DNA of 15,509 bases, from the NCBI GenBank assembly GCA_012798335.1, contig JAAZNJ010000050.1, positions 1 through 15,509 on the forward strand, given 5' to 3'. Below are positions 7,225 through 13,700 of the stretch, piece by piece; position 1 is the first letter of the stretch, and each line of letters starts with the position of its first letter. The position numbers were made by a program, and so were the translations under genes. The notes below the pieces were generated by a model. The model made no database searches. It worked only from the letters and a program-made list of their open reading frames with translations, and was not told where the DNA came from. The DNA comes from Candidatus Woesearchaeota archaeon (GTDB taxonomy: Archaea; Nanobdellota; Nanobdellia; Pacearchaeales; GW2011-AR1).

Positions 7225-7386
7225 ATGGCAACATATCCACCAGATCCAAGAAAAAGAAAGCTTGATTATAACATAGCCCAGAATGTCTATGATGACTTTG
7301 CAAAAGCTTGTAGTAGAAAAGGATTTGCTCCACAAGTTATCTTAGAAAAATTAATGGCAAAGTTTAATCAAACAGGACAGATATAA
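7225..7386 (+). CDS. Small ribbon-helix-helix-like protein, 53 aa
   Basis: From the ATG at 7225 the product is 53 residues: a basic start (DPRKRK, 7-12), a short strand (L-D-Y-N-I), a first helix (A-Q-N-V-Y-D-D-F-A-K-A-C-S, about 18-30), a glycine turn (K-G-F, 32-34), and a second helix (P-Q-V-I-L-E-K-L-M-A-K-F, 36-47). This is the layout of MetJ/Arc/CopG-type DNA-binding dimers. It is transcribed divergently from the methyltransferase gene and may control that promoter and its own, but that is inference. No toxin gene follows, so an antitoxin role has no support here. An upstream in-frame start at 7168 would add 19 residues but lies upstream of the TATA box. Confidence 0.65.
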   Translation: MATYPPDPRKRKLDYNIAQNVYDDFAKACSRKGFAPQVILEKLMAKFNQTGQI

Positions 7387-7516
7387 AAAATAAGTTTAAG
7401 ATATTTTAGAATTTACCATTATAGTTTAGTCTATTTTAAAATTTATAAAAAGTATAATTAAAAAATTTTCTAAAAGATAATTAAAACTAAGATTCTTCAA
7501 ATAAAAAAGTTGAAAA

Positions 7517-7589
7517 CGTCTCCGGCAGGACTCGAACCTACGACCCCATGATTAACAGTCATGTGCTCTACCAGCTGAGCTACGGAGAC
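7517..7589 (-). tRNA. tRNA-Asn (anticodon GTT)
   Basis: A complete cloverleaf on the - strand: acceptor stem GTCTCCG/CGGAGAC, D-stem GCTC/GAGC, anticodon stem CATGA/TCATG with loop CTGTTAA (anticodon complement at 7554-7556), T-arm with the TTCGAGT loop, and discriminator G73, as expected for tRNA-Asn. The 3' CCA is not encoded and there is no intron. A T-rich tract downstream (GTTTTC, then CTTTTTTA) can end transcription. Confidence 0.97.
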
Positions 7590-7612
7590 ATAATCAAAGA
7601 AAATTTTTTGAT

Positions 7613-7620
7613 TATTTAAA
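7613..7620 (-). promoter_or_regulatory. TATA box for tRNA-Asn
   Basis: TTTAAATA on the - strand, 5' edge 31 nt before the tRNA 5' end, consistent with transcription starting about 2 nt before mature tRNA. A 7-bp inverted repeat AATCAAA/TTTGATT (7592-7598, 7607-7613) lies between box and tRNA. Confidence 0.6.
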
Positions 7621-7621
7621 G

Positions 7622-8161
7622 TTATTTATTTTGTTTTTCTTTTTTTGGTTTATTTAAACTTTTTTCTTTTAATCCTAAATCAGTTATTATTTCTGGCCTA
7701 TGTTTTTCTAAAAATCTGTAAACATTAGCTTGTTTAGAACCCCTTATCAAAGATATTATAGAATTATTAACTTTTTTTATATTTTCTGGCATTCCAATTA
7801 TACCAATCTCATTCATATTTAATTCAAAAAAACAATCAGATAATTCTGTTAAAGTTCTCAAAGTTTTCCCTCTTATTCCTATAATCCTAGATCTCACACT
7901 TTCCAAATTCTTTTTTTTAGTATAATCTTTTATTCTTAAAATTTCAAAGATTAAGTCATCTTTTTTTATTAATAAAGCGGTTTTTAAATTAAATCCAAAA
8001 TCAATAGCATTTATAACTTGCTGAGCAATAAATTCATCTTCAGAATTTCCTTCAATAAAAACTTCAGATTTTTTTATTTCTAAAGAAATTTTTAATTCTT
8101 TTTCTAAAAAAGATTTATTTTTTAAAATCTTAGTGTTGTTTCTTAGATATAAGTCTATCAT
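7622..8161 (-). CDS. Archaeal Dim2/Pno1-like KH-domain RNA-binding protein
   Basis: A 179-residue protein with two KH-like regions, as in archaeal Dim2 (Pno1/Krr1-related) proteins. The second KH carries the intact G-I-R-G loop (95-98) in the context S-R-I-I-G-I-R-G-K-T-L, followed by the typical G-S-K-Q-A-N-V-Y-R-F-L-E segment (141-152). The first KH lacks a clear GxxG. The C-terminal tail is basic (KPKKEKQNK). Family members bind 16S rRNA near its 3' end during small-subunit maturation and contact translation factors. It starts 9 nt after the aIF1A stop, with no Shine-Dalgarno, so it is probably co-transcribed. A RIO1 kinase gene, often between these two in archaea, is absent here. Confidence 0.85.
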   Translation of the reverse strand: MIDLYLRNNTKILKNKSFLEKELKISLEIKKSEVFIEGNSEDEFIAQQVINAIDFGFNLKTALLIKKDDLIFEILRIKDYTKKKNLESVRSRIIGIRGKTLRTLTELSDCFFELNMNEIGIIGMPENIKKVNNSIISLIRGSKQANVYRFLEKHRPEIITDLGLKEKSLNKPKKEKQNK

Positions 8162-8170
8162 TTTTCTATT

Positions 8171-8545
8171 TTAGAATTCAGATTCTTCTATTTGTATATA
8201 ATTATTTCTTTTTAACCATTCAACTTGGTTTTGTCTATATTTCAAAATGATATCCCCTTTATTTTTATCTAATTCCCATAATTCAACTATCACCACATCT
8301 TTAGGTCTAAGCCAAAGTTTTCTTTTTAATCTTCCAGGGACTCTGCAATTTCTCTGTTTTCCATCAAGACAATTTACAAGCATTTTATTCCCCCCAAATC
8401 TCTGTTCGATTATCCCTATAACTTCTCCTTTTTTTGGCAAAGGTGCTCTTGTTACAACTGTTTTTTCATCTTCTTCATTTTCATCTTCAAATTCTTCTTC
8501 ATTTTCTTCTTCATCCATTTCAGTTTTAAACTCTTCTTTAACCAT
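8171..8545 (-). CDS. eif1a: Translation initiation factor aIF1A
   Basis: A 124-residue protein whose residues about 39-105 form the S1-like OB fold of eIF1A: G-E-V-I-G-I-I-E-Q-R-F-G-G-N, then V-N-C-L-D-G-K-Q-R-N-C-R-V-P-G-R and W-L-R-P-K-D-V-V-I-V. It binds the A-site region of the small subunit and supports start-codon selection. The N-terminal 28 residues are strongly acidic (runs of Glu and Asp), unlike the basic N-terminal tail usual in eIF1A. The gene has its own TATA box and the ATG lies 29 nt from it, so it is probably leaderless and heads a two-gene unit with the KH protein. Confidence 0.95.
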   Translation of the reverse strand: MVKEEFKTEMDEEENEEEFEDENEEDEKTVVTRAPLPKKGEVIGIIEQRFGGNKMLVNCLDGKQRNCRVPGRLKRKLWLRPKDVVIVELWELDKNKGDIILKYRQNQVEWLKRNNYIQIEESEF

Positions 8546-8566
8546 AGTCCTTTGAATAATTTAGCA

Positions 8567-8574
8567 TTTATAAA
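8567..8574 (-). promoter_or_regulatory. TATA box for the aIF1A-KH unit
   Basis: TTTATAAA on the - strand, 5' edge exactly 29 nt before the aIF1A ATG at 8545. Confidence 0.7.
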
Positions 8575-8593
8575 ATCTTTTATAAAAATTACA

Positions 8594-8893
8594 TCATAAA
8601 AGGATTAAACAAAAAGGAATTCCTTGAATATATTTTACAAAGTCTTTTTTTATTAAATCTTTTTTTATACATAAGTTAATAGATTTTTCTCCAACAATAT
8701 AGAAAGTTGCATCTTCTTTTTCCATTTTTTTTAAGATTAGAGATGCTTGCTCTTCGTTAAAATCCTCTCCTTTAAAAAAATCTTCTTTTATATCTAATTG
8801 TAAATTTCCTTCTTCAAATTTTTTTCCAATAAGTTCAGAATCACAAAGTGCAACTATATCCCTATAAGATTTTATAATTCTTATTTGAAACAT
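8594..8893 (-). CDS. DUF424-family protein
   Basis: A 99-residue protein (from ATG 8893; the TTG 6 nt upstream is less likely). It matches the archaeal DUF424 pattern: V-A-L-C-D-S-E-L-I-G-K-K-F-E-E-G near residues 14-30, a F-F-K-G-E segment, then a Y-I-V-G strand and a C-terminal I-Q-G-I-P stretch. Function is not established; the family is often found next to aIF2-beta and other translation genes, as here. It follows the zinc-ribbon gene by 19 nt without its own TATA box or Shine-Dalgarno, so it is probably the third gene of the aIF2-beta transcript. Confidence 0.8.
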   Translation of the reverse strand: MFQIRIIKSYRDIVALCDSELIGKKFEEGNLQLDIKEDFFKGEDFNEEQASLILKKMEKEDATFYIVGEKSINLCIKKDLIKKDFVKYIQGIPFCLILL

Positions 8894-8912
8894 TTTCAAA
8901 TTAGATAATTAT

Positions 8913-9059
8913 TTATTTCTTACCCATCATTCTACAAACAGTAGTTCCACATTTAGGACATTTCCCTTTTAAGATAGTTGTCCCTCTTGAGGTTTTGCTT
9001 TCAACACCATCTTTTATTTCTACTGTTTCTTTGCATTTAACACAATATCCTGTTGTCAT
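8913..9059 (-). CDS. Small zinc-ribbon protein (DUF5679-like), 48 aa
   Basis: An open frame of 48 residues between DUF424 and aIF2-beta. It has two CxxC knuckles, C6-V-K-C9 and C34-P-K-C37, plus C42. The pattern G-Y-C-V-K-C-K ... G-K-C-P-K-C-G-T resembles the DUF5679 zinc ribbon of archaea. A strong GGAGG (9064-9068) stands 4 nt before the ATG, one of only two such sites in the window. Role unknown; location among translation genes suggests an RNA- or ribosome-linked job, which is inference. An AT-rich TATA-like tract at about 9093-9104 could add an internal promoter. Confidence 0.85.
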   Translation of the reverse strand: MTTGYCVKCKETVEIKDGVESKTSRGTTILKGKCPKCGTTVCRMMGKK

Positions 9060-9063
9060 TTTA

Positions 9064-9070
9064 CCTCCTT
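9064..9070 (-). promoter_or_regulatory. Shine-Dalgarno of the 48-aa zinc-ribbon gene
   Basis: AAGGAGG on the - strand, 4 nt before the ATG at 9059; supports this small gene being translated. Confidence 0.75.
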
Positions 9071-9095
9071 GTTTATTTATTTGATTTTTATTAAT

Positions 9096-9506
9096 TTATA
9101 TTTTATTTCTTATTGGATGCTTAGCACCACAAGCTAAACATTTTATAAATGAGAGTCTTCCCTCTTTTATTAGTTCTGTGTCTGGTTTTTGGCATTCTTT
9201 GCATAAAACAAATTCTTTTGTGTATTGTTCTATCTTTTGGTTTATTTTTGAACTTGGAACATTATTATTTAAGATTAATCTATCTCCTTCCATCTGGCCT
9301 GAAACAGCAAGTTCTCTTAATAAAAATTTTTGTATATGTTCTGGGTCTCTTCTTAAATGAGAAGCAATACTTAAAAGATTGGTTAGAATTGTTTTTTTAC
9401 CTTCAAAATGACCTTCTATTTTAGGAATTTCAAATCTGTCTCCATTTGATTCAGGCTCTTTTATTTTTGAATAAGCTAGGTTCAGCATCTCTTCATAATT
9501 TGCCAT
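9096..9506 (-). CDS. Translation initiation factor aIF2, beta subunit
   Basis: A 136-residue protein of the length typical for archaeal aIF2-beta. It has an N-terminal helix, the central alpha/beta domain (K-K-T-I-L-T-N-L, then R-R-D-P-E-H-I-Q-K-F-L-L-R-E-L, residues 52-66), and a C-terminal zinc ribbon with C102, C105, C123 and C126. With the alpha and gamma subunits it delivers initiator Met-tRNA to the small subunit. First gene of a unit with the zinc-ribbon and DUF424 genes; the TATA box 29 nt before the ATG indicates a leaderless start. Confidence 0.95.
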   Translation of the reverse strand: MANYEEMLNLAYSKIKEPESNGDRFEIPKIEGHFEGKKTILTNLLSIASHLRRDPEHIQKFLLRELAVSGQMEGDRLILNNNVPSSKINQKIEQYTKEFVLCKECQKPDTELIKEGRLSFIKCLACGAKHPIRNKI

Positions 9507-9527
9507 GAATAATAAAAAATAACTTGG

Positions 9528-9535
9528 TTTATAAG
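9528..9535 (-). promoter_or_regulatory. TATA box for the aIF2-beta unit
   Basis: CTTATAAA on the - strand, 5' edge 29 nt before the ATG at 9506. Confidence 0.65.
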
Positions 9536-9543
9536 GGTTTTGA

Positions 9544-9569
9544 TAAAAAAAGAGATATTTATTACTCTT
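9544..9569 (-). terminator. Possible terminator of the RPA transcript
   Basis: On the - strand AAGAG (9569-9565) and CTCTT (9554-9550) can form a 5-bp stem with a 10-nt loop, followed by a T run (9549-9545). It lies just before the aIF2-beta promoter, where the upstream transcript should end. The stem is weak. Confidence 0.4.
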
Positions 9570-9591
9570 AAAAAATCAAAATTAAAGAATA

Positions 9592-9873
9592 TTAAATCTG
9601 CTTTTCATACATGAAAAAATTATTCCCTTTTAATATAACCTTTTTTATTACAAAAGTTTTGCATTTTTAAATTATCTTCTTTAATTGATATAATGATATT
9701 TTTATTTTCTTCCAAAATCAAAACCAAATTCATTTTTTGTTTTTTATGCAATCTAAAATATAATTTTTAGAATAAACAGGATCTTTATCTTTTATACCTT
9801 GTAATTCTTTAGAACTTTTTATTAATTATAGGACAGTTTCAGTGTCTTTAATTTTAACTTTTCTTATTTTCAT
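9592..9873 (-). pseudogene. Decayed GNAT-family N-acetyltransferase
   Basis: Its ATG (9873-9871) overlaps the RPA stop as TAATG, a coupling typical of an intact operon gene. The frame gives M-K-I-R-K-V-K-I-K-D-T-E-T-V-L, then a TAA stop at codon 16 where a Lys (AAA) would fit, then a readable L-I-K-S-S-K-E-L-Q-G-I-K-D. After TGA near 9732 the reading shifts to N-L-V-L-I-L-E-E-N-K-N-I-I. Soon after comes E-D-N-L-K-M-Q-N-F-C-N-K-K-G-Y, the usual GNAT C-terminal strand-helix, and a second shift restores F-F-M-Y-E-K-Q-I. The central acetyl-CoA-binding region is missing, so this is a remnant with a nonsense mutation, two frameshifts and an internal deletion. With the flanking terminator and aIF2-beta promoter it fills the 366-nt gap between genes. 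Confidence 0.7.
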
Positions 9874-10496
9874 TATCCCAACCATCTTAATCTCCCTGGC
9901 CTTGGTTCAAAGATTATTCCTTCTTCTAATAAAGATTTAACTTCCTGATTAATTATCTCAGAAGGAGTTTCTTTAAGTTTTAAAATGATTTCTTCTAAAT
10001 CAATACCATTTTCAGATTCTGCTCCTTTAATTAAATCTAAAACCTTGTCTTTTATTGCTATTACTTGACTTTTAGGTATGTTTTCTATTTCTTTTTTTTG
10101 TTCTTTTTCAAGTTCTAATTTTCTAATTAAAAGATATTTTGGATCTTGCTCTTTTATTATTTCAGGAGTAATATAAATCTCATTATTAAATTGTCTTAAA
10201 AAACCAATAACAAGAACAGTTTGCCCTTGAATAAAATTTTTAAATTTATCAACATCTTCTCCAAAGCATTTTAGTTTAATCTGACCACTTCCATCATCTA
10301 ATGTAAAAAAAGAATATTTTCTTTCACCTTCACTATCATATTTGTCAATTATATTCCCAATAAGATTAACTCTTACAATTTTTTTATTTCCTAATTCTAA
10401 AAAAGAAAATTTGTCATTATCATTGATTGGTTTTCCAAAAAGAATATCTCCAATTCTTATTTTATAAGCAATATTCCTTTTAAATTGTTCAGCCAT
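9873..10496 (-). CDS. RPA32-like single-stranded DNA-binding protein (OB fold + winged helix)
   Basis: A 207-residue protein. Residues about 32-110 form an OB fold (I-V-R-V-N-L-I-G-N-I-I, then Y-S-F-F-T-L-D-D-G-S-G-Q-I-K-L-K-C-F), close in pattern to the RPA2/RPA32 core. A linker with charged helix follows, then a C-terminal winged-helix-like part (about 150-207, I-D-L-E-E-I-I-L-K-L to the R-P-G-R-L-R-W-L end). It probably coats single-stranded DNA in replication and repair, with the MCM gene directly upstream on the same strand. It begins 1 nt after the stop of the 72-aa gene, without a Shine-Dalgarno, so translation is probably coupled. Partner RPA subunits are not in the window. Confidence 0.8.
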   Translation of the reverse strand: MAEQFKRNIAYKIRIGDILFGKPINDNDKFSFLELGNKKIVRVNLIGNIIDKYDSEGERKYSFFTLDDGSGQIKLKCFGEDVDKFKNFIQGQTVLVIGFLRQFNNEIYITPEIIKEQDPKYLLIRKLELEKEQKKEIENIPKSQVIAIKDKVLDLIKGAESENGIDLEEIILKLKETPSEIINQEVKSLLEEGIIFEPRPGRLRWLG

Positions 10497-10497
10497 T

Positions 10498-10716
10498 TTA
10501 TTTTTTATATTGTTCTTTAAATTTTTTAACAGCTTTATTTATATCTAAACCAATATTATTCCAGTCATCAGCGACTGCTCTTGCATTTTGTTCTTTAAGA
10601 GTGTACTTATTAGAATAATTTGGATTAATATATTCCAATCTTATTTGTTCAGGAAAAATCTGAAAAACAGAACCCACTCTCATTAAAAAGTTTTCAATCC
10701 CTTTTTTTGATTTCAT
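10498..10716 (-). CDS. Hypothetical protein, 72 aa, first gene of the RPA unit
   Basis: A small mixed-charge protein that I do not recognise. It has a possible strand-rich middle (S-V-F-Q-I-F-P, then I-R-L-E-Y-I-N-P) and a C-terminal helix (D-I-N-K-A-V-K-K-F-K-E-Q). There are no cysteines or membrane segments. It is separated from the RPA-like gene by 1 nt, and the TATA box 29 nt upstream supports the first ATG. Its place suggests an accessory to single-strand DNA binding, which is inference only. Confidence 0.7.
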   Translation of the reverse strand: MKSKKGIENFLMRVGSVFQIFPEQIRLEYINPNYSNKYTLKEQNARAVADDWNNIGLDINKAVKKFKEQYKK

Positions 10717-10737
10717 TTCTTATAAAAATAAAGTATA

Positions 10738-10745
10738 TTTTTAAA
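10738..10745 (-). promoter_or_regulatory. TATA box for the RPA unit
   Basis: TTTAAAAA on the - strand (followed by TATAC), 5' edge 29 nt before the ATG at 10716; lies in the 37-nt gap after MCM. Confidence 0.55.
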
Positions 10746-10753
10746 GATTTAGA

Positions 10754-13700
10754 TTATCCTGTTCTGCTTATATATCCTCTTTTTGGAGTAAAAATATCTC
10801 CTGAACTGCTTAATTTATTTAAAGCTTCGTCTAACTCTTCTTTTTTTATGTTTGTACCTAATTCTTTTTCTAATTCTTCAATAGGTATAAGTTTTCCAAT
10901 TTTATTTTCTAAATCAATAATTGTATCTCTCACAAGTATAATTTTACCTCTTTGCGAAGCAGAAAATCTTCCTGAAATTTTATCAATGTCAAAAGTTTTT
11001 GATTCTTGGTCATAACCTACTTGTCTTAAATAATACTCCATTATATCAATTGCATTCTTTGCATCTTGTTTTGTTACAGTTTTACTCAATTTAATTTTAG
11101 CAGAAGCTTCAGACATTCTTACTAATGCTTGTAATTGCCTTGCTGAAATAGGAATAGGCCTTAAACCTGTTTCATTTGATATAGAATTATTTCTTAATCC
11201 AATATAAAATTTTTTTATTTCGTCTATTGCTTCTTCTGACAATTCTGGCTTGATTCTCTGTTTTGCATAAGCTATATATTTTTTAAATAAATCAACAGGT
11301 ATTAAAGAATCTTCACCTTGTCTCTGATGTTCTCTTAAAACATGTTCTGCAATTAACTCGTCTTTTTGTCTATTAGGAATATCTCTTAAAGTAAAAATAA
11401 TATCAAACCTATTGATAAGAGTTGGAGGTAAATCAATTTGCTCTGCAATAGGTCTATCAGGATCAAATCTTCCAAACTTAGGGTTTGCTGCTGCTAAAAC
11501 ACTTGTTTCAGATTTTAAATTTGCCTGTACATTCGCTTTACTTATTGTAATCGTATTATGAAGAATCATCCCATTAGAGATAAAAGTGTGATATGGTTCT
11601 ATTGTAACATCATAAACCCATTTGGTATCCTCATTTTTAATTTTTGAAACTTTTTTAATTTTAATCCATCTTGCATATCCAAATGCTAATTTTTCAATCT
11701 CTGATAATTCTTCTCTTATCTTTTTTCCTTCTAAACCCTTTAATTCTAAAGCTTTTTGATTAGCTATATTTACTAATTTTTGTAAGAATACTCTTTGTTT
11801 TTCTACATTCAAATCAATTTGATTCCCTATTTCTTTTTTTGCTGAGATATTCAATTTTTTAAATATCTCATTTATTTTATCAGTGCAGTTAGGAATGATA
11901 TCTCTTATAGTTTTGTATGATTTTTCTTTTTCAACATAATCCTTTAATTTTTGCTGTTTAGAAGAAGATAAGAATCCTATATACAAAAAGAATTTAGTTA
12001 AATTTTCTTGGCCTGATATGTCTAATCTCCAAACTTGAGAATGAGAATCAAAAAGGATAGAAGATTGTATTCCAAATCTCAAAAGTAAATCAGACATTTG
12101 TTCTTCTAATTTTCTATTTTCAGAAACAAAAGAAATTCTATATCCGTTTCTTTTTTGATATGAAACAGAACCATCTCCATCATAAAGAGCTCTTAAAAGA
12201 TTTCTTAAATTTTCTTCAGGCATTTGCATAATAAGTTTAGGTATTTTTCTTATTTTTCCTTTTTCAAGCAATTCAGGATCAAGAGCTAACATTTTTTCAA
12301 CAACAAATTTAGAGATTACTCTAACTGAAAAAAGATTTCCTCTTTGCGTTATAATTGGTTTAATTTTAAAATATTTTTCAATTGCTGATTTATAGTCTAA
12401 AATTAAGGTTTTATCATTATTAGAAAATTGTATTCCTACTTTTTTTCCTCTGTTTAATTCATAACAACCCTCACTTAAATGATAACCTATTATTTTACAT
12501 AAGAGATCATTTTTTTGAGAATAACCCATAGAGTTTATTTTTATTTGAGAAGGAACAGGAAAAAATTCTCCTTCTTTTAATGTTTCTGCAGGGACTGTTA
12601 TTATCTTACCATCTTTAACTACCCAACATGGATGTTCAGGAGTGACTGTTATCTCTCTCCCATTTACAAGAATAATTTTAATAAATTCTTCAGGAGCTAT
12701 ATGTCTACTGACTCTTGAAGCTTTAATAGGAAAAGAATATTTAAAATTAGTAGAGATTAACTCAACATCTTTAACAGGCAAGATTTCACAGTTTTTTCCT
12801 TTATACACTTCTTTTTTATTTTTTTCAATTAAATCATCTACAAATTTTCCTATCTCTACTTCTTTTCCATTAGAAAGCATTAATTTAAAGTTAGGAAGCA
12901 TGCATTGTTGTTCCATCCCTTCATGCATTGCACTTCTATCATTAGGATCCATTTTTTCAAGTTCATCAATACAAACTAATCCTTTATGAGATAAAACCAT
13001 TGCTCCTGCCTCTAAACTCCAACCTCTTAGATATTCATCTCTAACAACAGTTGCTGTTAATCCTGCACCACTTGCTGATTTTCCTACAACATACCTTCCT
13101 TTAGGTGAAATATTAGCCATAAATGTTAATAAAACACTTTTTGCTACACCAGGGTCACCAATTAATAAGATATGAATGTCTCCTCTGCTTTTTTGCCCAT
13201 CTTTATGAATTTTTTGAACACCCCCAAATAATTGTAAAACAAGAGATTTCTTTATCTCTTCATAACCCCAAACACTTGGAGAAATGCTTCTTGCAAATTT
13301 TTCAAAAACTAAAGGGTCTTGTGATAATTCTAAAATTTGTCTTTCATCTTCATCATTTATATCTAATTCTTCAAATGTCTCTTCTAAAGGTATTACATTA
13401 TTTGCTTCTATAGATAATTCAAATCTTGTTGATAACCCTCCTGTTTGTAATGGAACAGGAACTTCCTTTAAAATCCCAATAATTCTAACTCTACTTCCTG
13501 GTGTTGTTTTCTCTTCCATTTTTGGCTCAACAAGGTCTTCTTTAAGGAAAACATTTAATCTTTTTGGTTGTTCTCCACCTGTTAGGTTATCAGGAGCTTC
13601 TTCAATCACAAGTCTTTGAGTATCAACCATTTCCTTGCTTATTAATCTAAATCCTCCTTTTCTACCACAAGAACATCTTGATGGCTCTCTAAATTTTTTA

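Noticed and set aside
7168..7386. RHH protein as antitoxin of a toxin-antitoxin pair
   Set aside because: No toxin-like gene is adjacent; the next feature downstream is tRNA-Asn on the opposite strand after 130 nt without a gene.
7592..7613. Inverted repeat between the tRNA-Asn promoter and the tRNA
   Set aside because: Short, pure A/T-type arms overlapping the TATA box; chance is likely and no T run is placed to make it a terminator for the KH gene.
8247..8555. Open frame on the + strand opposite aIF1A
   Set aside because: Its serine-rich stretch is only the complement of the acidic Glu/Asp codons of aIF1A.
12642..13619. Several + strand open frames opposite mcm
   Set aside because: They are antisense shadows in a gene with clear MCM and intein motifs on the - strand.
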